The notes beneath the pieces were generated by a model, which did no database searches, was not told where the DNA came from, and saw nothing but the letters and a program-made list of their open reading frames with translations. This document shows positions 1 through 10,275 of a stretch of 64,000 nucleotides of DNA, in pieces. The translations under genes and the position numbers were made by a program. This DNA is from Methylomonas fluvii (GTDB lineage Bacteria; Pseudomonadota; Gammaproteobacteria; Methylococcales; Methylomonadaceae): NCBI RefSeq assembly GCF_014850975.1, contig NZ_JACXST010000003.1:1-64000 (forward strand), in the 5' to 3' direction. Position 1 is the first letter of the stretch. Each line of letters opens with the position of its first letter.

Positions 1-3000
1 TAAAACTGACGCTAAAGACTCCAGGATGAGAGAGAGTATTTTCTATTTTTTTAGGTATCTCGCTTTCTAGGCTCCAAAGTTCAATTAGTTGGTTATTTTG
101 TTTATTTACATCTGTCTTTTCCAATTTTTCACCTGCCAAAGCCAACAACTTCCCGTCTGGGCTAAAGCTAATACTGGAGATTTCTGAGTGTTCACCTGAA
201 ATTTCCATGGGATTATTTTTGCTATTTAGGTCCCAAAGTTCTATAAATTTCTCTTTTTTAACTGGCTTTGACAATTTTTTTTCACCTGCCAAAGCCAACA
301 TATGGTTTTTGGGACTGAACGCTAAGTTGCTGATACTTTTTAATCCCACTGGAAGTTCCCTGGGTATATTATTACCTTCTGCGTTCCAGAGTTTGATAAG
401 TCCGGACTGTTCCATTGTAAGAAGTGTTTTACCTACAGGACTAAACATGATTTGTTTCGCATTAGAACCATGTGAACCATCGTTACTCGCTTCGATACTC
501 CAAAGGATTTTGCTTGTTTCTGTATCCCATACTTCAAGAATGCCATCAAAACTAAATGTTGCGAGCATTTTGCCATCCTGACTGAAAACAGGAGTTGGTT
601 CACGAGAATCAGATTGGTTCAGGTCCTCGTCATTTTGGTTAGTTTTTTTGTTGATTTTTTTGCCTGTTTGTATATTCCATAATTGGATTTGACTCTCTTT
701 ATCAACTAAGGCTAGAAACTTTAAATCCGGGCTAAAAATAAATTTTAGTGCCTCTGTGAAAGATTGATCTCTAAATATCCGAGGCTTAGCATCTGGTCTA
801 TCTGGATTCCAAAATTCAATAAAATTTTTATCCCCAGCCAAAGCCAGTATCTTCCCATTCTGGCTGAAACTCATTTGTTCTATGTTTGAAATATTACTAT
901 GAATAACTTTGACTTTATTGTTATCTAAATTCCACAATTGAATGCCGCCTTCATCAATTTTTAAAGCCAACCATTCAGAATCTGGACTGAAACTTATATC
1001 AGAAATATTTAACTTATTACTAGGTAATGTTGTGACCTTTTCGCTATCTAAATTTAACAAGTGTATGTTGCCGCCACTTAATAAAGCTAGCATCTTGCCA
1101 TCAGGGCTTATTTTAAAAATGGGTTCTTCGCTGAATCTAGTCGGGTTATTACTTTTATAAATCTCATCTGAGACAAGATTGTTTTGAAGTGTCTTGATTA
1201 TCTTGCCATCTAGACTCAATAACTTGACAATACCATTTTCACTCAGTGAAATCAATATATTGCCATCAGAACCAAATTGTGTAGATATAACATTAGCATT
1301 TACATCAGAGGTGAGGCCTAGCTTTGATGTAACCAACTCAACAATCTCACCTAGGTTAGTCTTTTTCTTCAGCGCTACTGACAACTCATCACTGGGATAA
1401 TGGATCAAATATTCTTTAAATTCATTTTTATCATCAAATCCAGCAATCGTCCATTTATCAGAAGCATTTGTCGAATTTAGTATCAACAATGCGCAATTAT
1501 GTTTCTTGGATTTAAACTCCAATTTAAATTCCTCTACTTTTTGCTGAATATCCCTGTTATTACTTACTGACATCATACGGTGTTCGCACTCTTGATTACT
1601 TTCGACTTTCAAGCGATTAAATTCATATGAATCAAAAACTGCTTCATGTAACGCTGCCACAGCTTGGTGAGTGGCGACCGCGTCTGGAAAAATAACCCAT
1701 TTCAGTTTTTTACCAGCCTTTATCGCTTGAATCGAAGCTTCTAATTGTTTAGCTGATTTAAACATGGTTTTTGCAGATTCAGCTAAATTTATACTCTGAG
1801 CCTCCTGATTTTGTTTCCACTGAATTAGAGAAAATACCGATACGATAGAGAACGCAGTAAAAACGAAGCCTATTATAAAGCGGCGATTTTTTTCTCTTTG
1901 GTTGAGACTACGCTGCACGAACTCAGACTCTAACTTGTTTAACCAGTTATTATTTTGTTCAGATTTGAGTACCAGCTTTAAAACATTAAGATAGGGGCTA
2001 GCATTCCAAAGATACTTTGTCTCTTTCTTGTTCGCTTCCCATTTTAAACCAGCAGTAGTCACCTCTTGTTGCAAAGAAAGATTTACCTTTGTGTGTTTTT
2101 CAGCTTCGGTGAGATCGCTTTTATTGCCATTTTCTTTCGATGTTAAGAACACTGGGAATAGGGACTTGAGGAGCTGAAGGACTTTACTTACAGCCAGAAA
2201 TTTTTTAATCGGATTCGACCCGCTTCCTTTTTGGACGATCTCTTGCTTCTCGTCCAGCCAATCTCTAACTTTCCCCCATCCCGTTATCAAAGCATCATGG
2301 GCGGGCTCTACCCATTCTTTATTTTCTGTATCTGGTTGTTTGATAAGTAGACGGGATTCGTAGAAGTATTTGATTATTTTATCTACTTGGTCATTTTTTT
2401 CTTTATTTGGATAATCTAATTCAGATTTTAATACTCTTCTGCGAGCCAATTCACCTCCACTACTCCTCACCACCATTCGCAGCATTACATCACGAATAGT
2501 TGATGCATCAACATTTTCTTTTACTAATTTGTTATATGTCTCGTCAGCAGTTTGTGTAAGAGATAAAAGCACACCACCAATACCAAGTTTTCCATCATAT
2601 ACATCTGCCCAAGTAATGGTTCGGTCATGCCTATCTTGTTTTCCCTCAGCATTGAGATACTTTAAATAAAGTTGACTCAAAGTTAAAGAAAGTAGGGGTA
2701 AAGCCCCAGGCATTTGAATAACTTCATCAATCAAGGCATTGACTAACTGGGGTGACTCAAAAAATAGCGCCTTTTGTGCAGCAGGTTCTTCGATCGCTTG
2801 TTGTAACTCTTCCCTATTCATCGGAGTAACAAAAAATCGCACTTCTTGCCAAATTTGTTGCCTACGGGTTTCCTTTAAAGCATTTTTGAATTTAGGTTCA
2901 AATTCAGAGCGCAAGGTTAGCACTATTCGCAAATGTTCATGATCAGTTAATAACTTATCTAATAGCTTGATAAACTCTGAACAGTCTTGTGGGTTTTGAC

Positions 3001-4357
3001 AAAGCGTAAATAACTCTTCGGCTTGATCAATCACCAATAATAATTTGGTATTTAGAGAGAACTTCTTGCCAATATTACTATAGATAATTTCGCATTTTTT
3101 CTGATTATCTAAGCTCGTAAATCCAGAATAATTTGATCCCGGTGGAGTTAATAGTTGGTTTAAAGCATCGAAAGGAAACTCTCCAGGTCGCATAGGCTCA
3201 AGAATGATCCACTTCTGCTGACCAGTTTCTCCTGCTATTTTTATAGCAGGAATCAAGCCTGCTTTTACTAAACTTGATTTACCAGAGCCTGAAACCCCCA
3301 ACACCAAAGTTAGCGCATGCTTGCTAACTTTTGAAAATAAACCTTCCTTCGGCTCTTTTGGATCTTTTGAACCATCAATCAGTCTTGTTCTGCCATAAAA
3401 CAGGTCTTTATCTTTTGCCTCATATGCGTTTAACCCTTTATAAGGATTCGTATCCTCGTCTAGCTTAATTTCTTCCAAATCTTCGCGATTAAAACCAACT
3501 AGGGGAAAAATGTATTCACCCTTCAACAAGACGTACTGACCATCTTGCTCCGTTCGTGACTGAAGCAGACCAGGTGTTTGTTCTGCTTTTTCTTCAGCCA
3601 GTTGTTCTTGCAAATAGGTAAAAATACCTTGGACAGTAATTACTCTTTTATCAAAAATTGCCGCAATGTATTTATCCTTACCCCCATCGGAGTCACCTTT
3701 GAGCATTTTTAACAGAAAATGTGCGAAGGGCGAATGTCCATTCTTTTCTCCCCTTTGTGCAAAACGAGAAACATCCTGCGCCTCCTCGTCATGGGCGGCA
3801 GAGGTAATTATTTGTTGAGTTGGATATTTTATAAATCGGTCATAACTTTGTTGATACAATTTTCGGGAGCGCGCTGCATTTCTTCCACTTCCAACCCAAG
3901 AAATTCTACCTGCGAAGCAGCAGTCTAAAATCATTAATAAGTGATGGCAGTTTAAGTCAGTAAAAACTTTGTGTAGTTTCTGCATGGATAGCCAAGTTTC
4001 TTTATTACTATCCTCCACGTTTTGAGGCATGAAATAACCAGCTGGCTGACCATCTTGACTATCTTGTGCCTCCTCAGGAAATCCATGACCGGCAAAGTAG
4101 AACAAAACACGATCGGTTTTTTCAACGTTAATTTCCTTATCATTGAACACAATGATCTGCTTTTGAAGATTAGCTAAAAGTTCATCAAATTTTTCCTTAT
4201 TTGCTTTTTCATTGAGTAACAGTAATACCTCGTAGTGGTAGAGCTCCTTAAGAACTTTAGCCATTTCCTGAGCGTCAGCAACCGCATTCGTGAGTTTAGG
4301 AATATGTTCGTAATTATCAATCCCAATAATAATCGCTAAACTTCGGTTAATTTGCAT
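1..4357 (-). CDS. Caspase-nSTAND-WD40 repeat protein (3' end outside window)
   Basis: The minus-strand frame is open from an ATG at 4357 to the left edge (over 1450 residues), so the C-terminus is not seen. Residues 1 to about 230 form a peptidase C14/caspase domain with His91 in YFAGHGF and Cys147 in LDCCFAG. A P-loop NTPase of the STAND type follows, with Walker A GVSGSGKSS near residue 354. One membrane-spanning stretch lies near residues 822-842. From about residue 1000 there are repeated WD40 blades (FSPDGK and LALAG patterns, LWN/LWD ends). The start is preceded by AAAAAAGGAAG. Such proteins couple ligand sensing and oligomerisation to a caspase-like protease and are common in cyanobacteria and large-genome bacteria. 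Substrate unknown. It is AT-rich compared with the rest of the window and lies 86 bp downstream of another caspase gene on the same strand, suggesting an operon. Confidence 0.9.
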   Translation of the reverse strand, partial: MQINRSLAIIIGIDNYEHIPKLTNAVADAQEMAKVLKELYHYEVLLLLNEKANKEKFDELLANLQKQIIVFNDKEINVEKTDRVLFYFAGHGFPEEAQDSQDGQPAGYFMPQNVEDSNKETWLSMQKLHKVFTDLNCHHLLMILDCCFAGRISWVGSGRNAARSRKLYQQSYDRFIKYPTQQIITSAAHDEEAQDVSRFAQRGEKNGHSPFAHFLLKMLKGDSDGGKDKYIAAIFDKRVITVQGIFTYLQEQLAEEKAEQTPGLLQSRTEQDGQYVLLKGEYIFPLVGFNREDLEEIKLDEDTNPYKGLNAYEAKDKDLFYGRTRLIDGSKDPKEPKEGLFSKVSKHALTLVLGVSGSGKSSLVKAGLIPAIKIAGETGQQKWIILEPMRPGEFPFDALNQLLTPPGSNYSGFTSLDNQKKCEIIYSNIGKKFSLNTKLLLVIDQAEELFTLCQNPQDCSEFIKLLDKLLTDHEHLRIVLTLRSEFEPKFKNALKETRRQQIWQEVRFFVTPMNREELQQAIEEPAAQKALFFESPQLVNALIDEVIQMPGALPLLSLTLSQLYLKYLNAEGKQDRHDRTITWADVYDGKLGIGGVLLSLTQTADETYNKLVKENVDASTIRDVMLRMVVRSSGGELARRRVLKSELDYPNKEKNDQVDKIIKYFYESRLLIKQPDTENKEWVEPAHDALITGWGKVRDWLDEKQEIVQKGSGSNPIKKFLAVSKVLQLLKSLFPVFLTSKENGNKSDLTEAEKHTKVNLSLQQEVTTAGLKWEANKKETKYLWNASPYLNVLKLVLKSEQNNNWLNKLESEFVQRSLNQREKNRRFIIGFVFTAFSIVSVFSLIQWKQNQEAQSINLAESAKTMFKSAKQLEASIQAIKAGKKLKWVIFPDAVATHQAVAALHEAVFDSYEFNRLKVESNQECEHRMMSVSNNRDIQQKVEEFKLEFKSKKHNCALLILNSTNASDKWTIAGFDDKNEFKEYLIHYPSDELSVALKKKTNLGEIVELVTSKLGLTSDVNANVISTQFGSDGNILISLSENGIVKLLSLDGKIIKTLQNNLVSDEIYKSNNPTRFSEEPIFKISPDGKMLALLSGGNIHLLNLDSEKVTTLPSNKLNISDISFSPDSEWLALKIDEGGIQLWNLDNNKVKVIHSNISNIEQMSFSQNGKILALAGDKNFIEFWNPDRPDAKPRIFRDQSFTEALKFIFSPDLKFLALVDKESQIQLWNIQTGKKINKKTNQNDEDLNQSDSREPTPVFSQDGKMLATFSFDGILEVWDTETSKILWSIEASNDGSHGSNAKQIMFSPVGKTLLTMEQSGLIKLWNAEGNNIPRELPVGLKSISNLAFSPKNHMLALAGEKKLSKPVKKEKFIELWDLNSKNNPMEISGEHSEISSISFSPDGKLLALAGEKLEKTDVNKQNNQLIELWSLESEIPKKIENTLSHPGVFSVSF

Positions 4358-4443
4358 CGGAATGGCTTCCTTTTTTAGGTGGTTAAGGTTAGATATTGTT
4401 CATTTTTCTAGCTGCTTGATGCTCTTTGTTGGTTTTACACAAA

Positions 4444-5635
4444 TCAGTAGGGTTGTTTAAAATACGGATTAAGAGCATCCGCCAATGCCTTTAAACCTGC
4501 TTCGGTGGTGAAATAGGTCAGATGATCGCAAGCAACATCAGGGAGAATTTTGGGCTGAGGTGTGCGATCACCACTCACACTTTTAATACTGGCAAGGTGA
4601 ACAGCAATATCGTTAGGCTCTCCCCCAAACACTAAACCATCAACTACTTTATTGACGACTGGAGTAAAGAGTTTTGCCATTAATCGCCGTAAGCGATCTT
4701 GAGACTGTAATGATGTTGTCAGCGACTTGTCCCCTGCAATGATGCTATAAGGAACTTTAGGGTCTGGGTTATGAATCATCGACTGGAAAAAAGGGGAGTC
4801 AGGTTGCATTTGGTCGAGAGTCTTAAGATTATCGTCGATAAACATCAGTGACTTAGCGGCTAAATTAGCCACTACTTTTGCAGGCCAAACCATCTCAGGA
4901 ATTTGATTCAAGCCCTCCCCTAAAAGGGCGAAAGCCAAATCTTGAATGACTGGCCAAGGAGAACCCGCATTGGGAGTACCCAACATGATTAAATGTTGAA
5001 CCATTTTATTAGTTCCACCTGCTTCGCGTTCGATAAACCAGCGAGCGATTAACCCCCCCATTGAATGAGCAACAATATGTAACTCTTTGCCGTGCTTAGC
5101 GCCTAAACCCACTGCTTCTAACCGATGTTTGAGTGATCGCGCATTATCTTCAATGGTGGTCTGAAGATTCTCATAATCGAAAGTCAGAACTAGATCGTAG
5201 TAATTCTGTAGTGGACCTTGTTGGCCATTCACCTTTACTTTTGCCTGTAGTACGCTACCAACCATACTTTCGGTATCGCCGATAACTCCATGAATGTAGA
5301 GGATAATCCTCTGAGCAGAGGCCACTAAGCCTTTAACTTTACCGAAATCTTTATTGTAAATAACTTCGATTTTATTTCCTTCTTCTTTAACCAGTGCTGC
5401 TGCTAGAATGGGATATTCATAACTATGTCCTAGCTTTTGACTGCGGAGCTTTTTGAAGAAAATTTTGATCGAGCCACCCAAGCTACGGCTACTTGCAGTA
5501 GGTTCAGGCAAGCGTTCCAGCTTGATTTCAATTTGTTCTCCTTTCTTAACTCCAAAACCGAGAGGCAGGAAAAACTCCCCGTCATAGTTTAAAGGCAAGA
5601 GATATTCCCCTTCCTCTAAGGCTTGGTTAACCCTT
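4444..5635 (-). pseudogene. Alpha/beta-hydrolase half of an IS-split caspase-hydrolase gene
   Basis: This stretch encodes a lipase/esterase-like alpha/beta hydrolase: an oxyanion-hole type strand YIHGVIGD, the nucleophile elbow VAHSMGG with Ser, then a GTPNAGSPW strand and probable Asp (VVDGLVFGG) and His (ACDHLTYF) of the triad. The reading frame enters from the IS at 5636; the ATG-started ORF reaching 5787 uses IS sequence and is not the native N-terminus. Joining codon AGG at 5634-5632 to the same AGG at 6883-6881 (the duplicated CCTT target) restores one frame with the caspase fragment, giving a protein of about 1189 residues. As it stands the fragment lacks its own start region and probably is not made as an intact product. 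Confidence 0.85.
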
Positions 5636-6880
5636 GGGAACCTCGAAAAACCCATGCGCATGAGAAAATAGGCAAGACATAACCACAAACCTGAGCCTTT
5701 ATGATCAAAGAAAGCCTGTTTGCAGAGGAAGAACGCGAAGCCAAGCTCGATAAGCTGGGTGATATTTTGCAAGTTCTGGAAAAACATGTGGACTTTGGCG
5801 CCTTAGCGAAAGCCATTGATGAGGCAGCGCCACGTCCGAGCCAGGAAAAAGGTGGTCGTCCGCCATTTCCGACTGAAATCATGGTTCGCGCCTTGGTATT
5901 GCAACAGCTTTACAGCCTGAGTGATGAGCAAATGGAATTTCAATTGCTGGATCGTCTGAGCTTTCAGCGTTTTGTGGGCTTGCGCTATAGCAGCCAAATT
6001 CCTGATCGCACGACCTTCTGGACGTTCAAGGAGCGATTGGTCAAAGCCAATGCCCGCGAAACCTTATTTGACGCAGTCAACCGGGAATTGGACAAGCACG
6101 GCTATATCGCGCGTTGCGGGCAAATCGTCGATGCGACCATCGTCCCGGCACCTCGGCAACACTTAAAAAAAGGCGAGAAAGACCTTGTGAAGCAAGCAGC
6201 GATGCCGATTGATTGGAAGCCTGCTCAACGCCGCCAGAAGGACATCGACGCCACCTGGACGAAAAAGCATGGCAAATCGTATTTCGGCTACAAGTTATCG
6301 ACCAGTGCCGACAAGCGTTACAAATTAATCCGCAAACTCAAAGTCAGCACGGCCAGCGAACATGACACGCATCATTTGGAAGCCGTATTGGATACTGGCA
6401 ACACCTGTCGCGATCTTTATGCCGACAAAGGCTATGTGGACGGTGAACGCGAAACCCAGCTTAAAGAGGCCGGCTGGCGAGTGCATATCCAGCGCAAAGC
6501 AGGGAAAGGCAAGCCTTTGTCGGATTGTCAGAAGCAACGCAACACCCGGATTGCCAAAAGCCGCGCCCGCGTCGAGCATGTCCATGCCAGCTTGGAGCAA
6601 ATGGGCGGCAAAGGCTTGCGCTGTATCGGATTGGACCGAGCTGTTTTACAGCTCAACCTGAAAGCGGCAGCCTACAACTTGCGTCGGTTATGCAGTTTGA
6701 AAACCGGTGGCGTAGTCTCGGCTTTTGCCAGTTAGCAGGCAAAACGTGTCTGAAGAGCCAATAAATCGCTCTTCAACACGAAAGCAGAACAAGAAAATGG
6801 ATAAGTTGCCGCGTTTTTGCGGAACAAACTGACTTGGCTTCGCGCTAAGCCGGGCTTTTCGATGGTTTTTCGAGGTGCCC
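5636..6880. mobile_element. IS5-family insertion sequence, complete, 1245 bp
   Basis: The ends are near-perfect 17-bp inverted repeats: GGGAACCTCGAAAAACC at 5636-5652 and the complement of GGGCACCTCGAAAAACC at 6864-6880, one mismatch. The element is flanked by a 4-bp direct repeat CCTT at 5632-5635 and 6881-6884, a target duplication. It contains one intact transposase gene on the plus strand. It lies inside a caspase-hydrolase gene on the minus strand. The intact ORF and the exact duplication suggest a recent insertion. Confidence 0.93.
5701..6735 (+). CDS. IS5-family DDE transposase
   Basis: A 344-residue transposase of the IS5 group. The N-terminal part has the DUF772-like region (GGRPPFPTEIMVRALVLQQL). 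The catalytic DDE residues are Asp144 (IVDATIV), Asp242 (YADKGYVDG) and Glu292 (RARVEHVHASLEQM). The length is normal and the frame is intact, so it is probably active. It is transcribed against the surrounding caspase and hydrolase genes and fills almost all of the IS. Confidence 0.93.
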   Translation: MIKESLFAEEEREAKLDKLGDILQVLEKHVDFGALAKAIDEAAPRPSQEKGGRPPFPTEIMVRALVLQQLYSLSDEQMEFQLLDRLSFQRFVGLRYSSQIPDRTTFWTFKERLVKANARETLFDAVNRELDKHGYIARCGQIVDATIVPAPRQHLKKGEKDLVKQAAMPIDWKPAQRRQKDIDATWTKKHGKSYFGYKLSTSADKRYKLIRKLKVSTASEHDTHHLEAVLDTGNTCRDLYADKGYVDGERETQLKEAGWRVHIQRKAGKGKPLSDCQKQRNTRIAKSRARVEHVHASLEQMGGKGLRCIGLDRAVLQLNLKAAAYNLRRLCSLKTGGVVSAFAS

Positions 6881-9262
6881 CCTTAAAATGAGAGGCGCAT
6901 CTTTGGTGACCCAGGTAACATTATTAACATCAAATAACTCCACAGCACCCAGTCCGGGATCGCTACCGCGACTGGTAGTAAATTGAAAAGACTCAATGAT
7001 GCCTTGTTCATCCCATAAAATGGGTGGTGCAATAAGATTACCAATATCTCGTGTGGTTTGGGAAACTGTGGTCAGGGTAACTTTTGCCTGCAAACTGGGG
7101 TGGCGTTGCACTTCAATTAAACCATTGAGTAGTTTTGCTCCTTTACCAGGTTGAAGCTGTTCAGCATCTCGTGGCTTGATAATCGTAACGGCAATTTCTT
7201 TGGCGATCCAATCGTCATATTTTCCACCAGAACGAGCCGCATTACGGCTTTGGATTCGATCCATTAACCGGTCTAGACTACTTTCAGGCTCTATGCCACG
7301 CCTTCCCCTTTTTGGAGGTTCCAGTCCATCTTGTTCAAGTAAACTGGCGTTAAAATCTGTTTTACTGATAATCAACTTAAATACATCTTTATATTCAGTA
7401 ATTCCTTGTTCTAAAAACGTATCAGGTATGTAGAGAATAATATCATCAAAGCCAGCCACAATCCCCGCCCCCTCTACGGTTTGGATTGGTAGCAATACAC
7501 TGCTTCTCTCGTCGAAAAAAGGTACTTCCACAGAAAAATCTTCTGCCAAATTGATGACATTTGCATAGAATTGCTGGCTGCTGTGATTGATCAGTTTGAC
7601 TTGGATGACAGGCTTTTTCCACTCCCCGTCTTGGTACTTATACTCTAGGCGCAGTTCTGAAGCTGTCGTTAGGGGTTTGTCCGAGTCTTGAGCGGGTTTA
7701 ATTTCTTCATCTTTTCCTTGATAACCAATAAGATTAATCTCCATTTCCACATCGTTGGACTTTATCTCGCTGCTTTGAGGACTTTTCAAATTGAGAATAT
7801 TGCGCCAACGGGCGATCGCTTCTAAAGCTTGAATTGCTTCTTTAGCATTTTTTTCGCTATAGCCGGGTTGTTTTGGAATCGGAGCAACAACAGGTCGTTC
7901 ATCTTGATTGATCCAGAATTGCCCTTTATCAACTAACAGGTTGTAATCAGCTTCTTTGGCGTTTTCGACTGGCTTAACGTATAGGGATTTATTACCGCAA
8001 TTGGACTCTTCTAAGGCTCTCTTTGCTAAGATTATGCCTGCTTCCTCTGCCAACTCCCCCTGAATATAAACCTTTAAAGGCGCTAAAGGCAAACTGGTGG
8101 CGACAGCCCAATAACCTTGCTTTTGGATTAAATTTTCTTGTCCTTTGGTAATTTCTATTTTACTTTTTGTGGTCAAGACTTTAATAACTTTTGCTTCGCC
8201 AATTGCTTTTGATAATTGCATTAATTCATCAGGTTTGCTTCCTACAGGGAAAATGGCTAATAAAGTAGTTTCATTTGTAGAAGATGATTTTGGAATGCCT
8301 TGCATTACCCCGCCATCAATCTCCCAGCCTTGATCATTAGGGTTGATACTGTGGCTTAAATTGAAGTAAAAAGTACGTTCGGGAATCGCGTCCCCTAAAA
8401 ACGACTCTTTTAAATCTTCTGGGTTAGTTGCTTCAAGTTGAGGGACTTGATCTTGGACTTTCCCCTTAACCAACGCCTCTATATTTCTGGCTAAATCCAG
8501 GTATGATAAACTGCCATTCGTTTGCTCTAAGCTTTTCAGGAAAAAGTAAGAAAAAATCCCTCTGGTTTCACCTTCGTCCCCTTTATATTCCTTCGCATAT
8601 TGGAAGTCTCGACAAGCTGCCATGAGAATATGCCTTCCTTTTGGCAAATCTAACCCTGTTTTTTTCTTGTCTACTTTTGAAGAACTGAGGAGGTGATCCA
8701 TAAAGATTGTGTCTTCAGCAAAAATGAAGCTAAATAATGGGCGATCTCTCTTATCTTCTGGAGCTAGGCGAACTCCTTGAGGGATATTTCGAGTTCCCGA
8801 ACCGGAATGACAGGAATCAAGAATCACAATGACTCGAGGATTTTTCTTAGCGACTTGAACCAGTAAATACCTGAGTTCTTTATCGGCTAAATCGTGTTTA
8901 CCTGGGGAACGACTGTCATAGCAAACTAAGGTTTCATTTAAGTGATCAGGTTCTAAATGCCAGAACTCTTCAGGCGCCTTTTCTTGCCCCCCATGTCCTG
9001 AATAATAAAATAGGGCGATATCGCCGCTCTCCGCTTGACAAAGATATTCTTGAAAGCTACATATAATTGCATCCCGCGTAGCTCGTTCATTTAATAGGAT
9101 TTTGGGTTCTATTAATTTCCATTCTCCGGCAATCCGATATTTGAGATAGGTTTCGATAGCTTTGATGTCATTTACACAGCCATGTAATGAAGGTAATTGA
9201 ATACCTTGGCTTGGTGCATAACTATCAATTCCAACTAACAATGAATATATGTTGCCAGTCAT
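6845..9262 (-). CDS. Caspase-domain N-terminal part of IS-split caspase-hydrolase protein
   Basis: It starts at the ATG at 9262, preceded by AAGGAAGG. Residues 1 to about 260 form a peptidase C14 caspase domain with the canonical dyad His90 (YYSGHGGQ) and Cys151 (ILDSCHSGSG). The rest (about 300-794) is a long linker with beta-rich segments that I do not recognise. Native coding ends at residue 794, codon 6883-6881. The last 11 residues up to the stop at 6845 come from the IS end. The protein therefore survives as a truncated caspase that has lost its alpha/beta hydrolase. In the uninterrupted gene a caspase-like protease would be fused to a lipase/esterase, a plausible two-enzyme effector; that function is inferred. 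Confidence 0.88.
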   Translation of the reverse strand: MTGNIYSLLVGIDSYAPSQGIQLPSLHGCVNDIKAIETYLKYRIAGEWKLIEPKILLNERATRDAIICSFQEYLCQAESGDIALFYYSGHGGQEKAPEEFWHLEPDHLNETLVCYDSRSPGKHDLADKELRYLLVQVAKKNPRVIVILDSCHSGSGTRNIPQGVRLAPEDKRDRPLFSFIFAEDTIFMDHLLSSSKVDKKKTGLDLPKGRHILMAACRDFQYAKEYKGDEGETRGIFSYFFLKSLEQTNGSLSYLDLARNIEALVKGKVQDQVPQLEATNPEDLKESFLGDAIPERTFYFNLSHSINPNDQGWEIDGGVMQGIPKSSSTNETTLLAIFPVGSKPDELMQLSKAIGEAKVIKVLTTKSKIEITKGQENLIQKQGYWAVATSLPLAPLKVYIQGELAEEAGIILAKRALEESNCGNKSLYVKPVENAKEADYNLLVDKGQFWINQDERPVVAPIPKQPGYSEKNAKEAIQALEAIARWRNILNLKSPQSSEIKSNDVEMEINLIGYQGKDEEIKPAQDSDKPLTTASELRLEYKYQDGEWKKPVIQVKLINHSSQQFYANVINLAEDFSVEVPFFDERSSVLLPIQTVEGAGIVAGFDDIILYIPDTFLEQGITEYKDVFKLIISKTDFNASLLEQDGLEPPKRGRRGIEPESSLDRLMDRIQSRNAARSGGKYDDWIAKEIAVTIIKPRDAEQLQPGKGAKLLNGLIEVQRHPSLQAKVTLTTVSQTTRDIGNLIAPPILWDEQGIIESFQFTTSRGSDPGLGAVELFDVNNVTWVTKDAPLILRGHLEKPSKSPA

Positions 9263-9375
9263 TTTACCTTCCTTATAATTTAAGTTTTATCCCACTACAA
9301 GAGCATTGAAGTACCTTTGAACTCTAAGTTTTGTCCTGTAAGAAGTTCCAATAAGTTGTATAGTTATTTAGAATT

Positions 9376-10195
9376 AGTCGTCCCTGAAAAGCCATAAAAT
9401 CAACGCTAACGCATTGAATTAAAAATAAATATTTAAATAAAAACTCGGGTAATAATTGCAAGAAACGGGTAAAATAGATATTAATTTCTTGCAAATTTTT
9501 ATTCAAAATGAATCCAAAATCCCAAGAAACGAGCGGCCAAATCGATTTATTCAACACTCCTCTGGCTGATCTGTTAAGTCCAAAACACGGACTTTACCAA
9601 CTGGCTAACCTGATTGATTGGAAAGTACTGGAGGATGTGTTCGGTGAGTTTTTCACCGAGAATCAAGGTGCGCCCGCCTTGCCCACGCGGCTGATTACCG
9701 GTCTCCATTACCTCAAACATGCGTTTGCACGCTCCGACGAAGCGGTTGTGGCGCAATGGCTGGAAAATCCGTACTGGCAATACTTTTGCGGCGAAGAATA
9801 TTCCCAACACCAGATGCCTTGTCACCCCACCTCGCTGACGTATTGGCGGAAGCGGATTGGCGAAGCCGGCTGTGAATGGATGTTATCGGTGACGATCCAG
9901 GCTGGCGTGGATAGCAAAACCGTCAAGAAACAGGATTTTGAATCGGTGACGGTCGATAGCACGGTTCAAGAAAAAGCCATCACGTATCCAACGGATGGCA
10001 AACTGTACGAACGCTGCCGCCAGCACCTGGTGCGTTTAGCCGAGCAACATGAGATTCCGTTGCGGCAAAATTACAATCGCAAAGCTCCGTATTTGCTGCT
10101 AATGGCCAACCGTTACCATCATGCCAAACACATGAAGCGCAAACGCAAAATGCTCAAGCAGCTGAAAACCGTGGTTGGTCGGGTGTATCGTTTGC
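9376..10195. mobile_element. Left part of a second IS5-type element (remnant)
   Basis: The left terminal inverted repeat AGTCGTCCCTGAAAAGCC begins near 9376. It matches, in inverse, the right end of the element fragment near 54998. The 5' two thirds of a transposase follow, and homology stops after codon 10195. No right end is present nearby. This is a different element from the one at 5636. Confidence 0.75.
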
Positions 10196-10275
10196 GGCCA
10201 TTACTAAGTCCATCGACAGCTCGGCTTTTCGTTTGTATGGAGGGGTGTGACTTTCCGTCTCTACATTTGCATTAG
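9508..10275 (+). pseudogene. Truncated IS5-type transposase (N-terminal part)
   Basis: Residues 1-228 are a DUF772-type transposase N-terminus and the start of the DDE core (ESVTVDSTVQEKAI holds the first Asp). After VVGRVYR the frame runs into unrelated sequence and stops after 27 more residues. The related fragment at 54233 continues beyond this same point (VGRVYRDIDRHLL), which shows what is missing. It cannot be an active transposase. Confidence 0.85.

Noticed and set aside
5701..5787. ATG-started N-terminus of the hydrolase ORF (residues 1-51)
   Set aside because: This part is IS sequence read backwards; the native frame comes from the caspase fragment.
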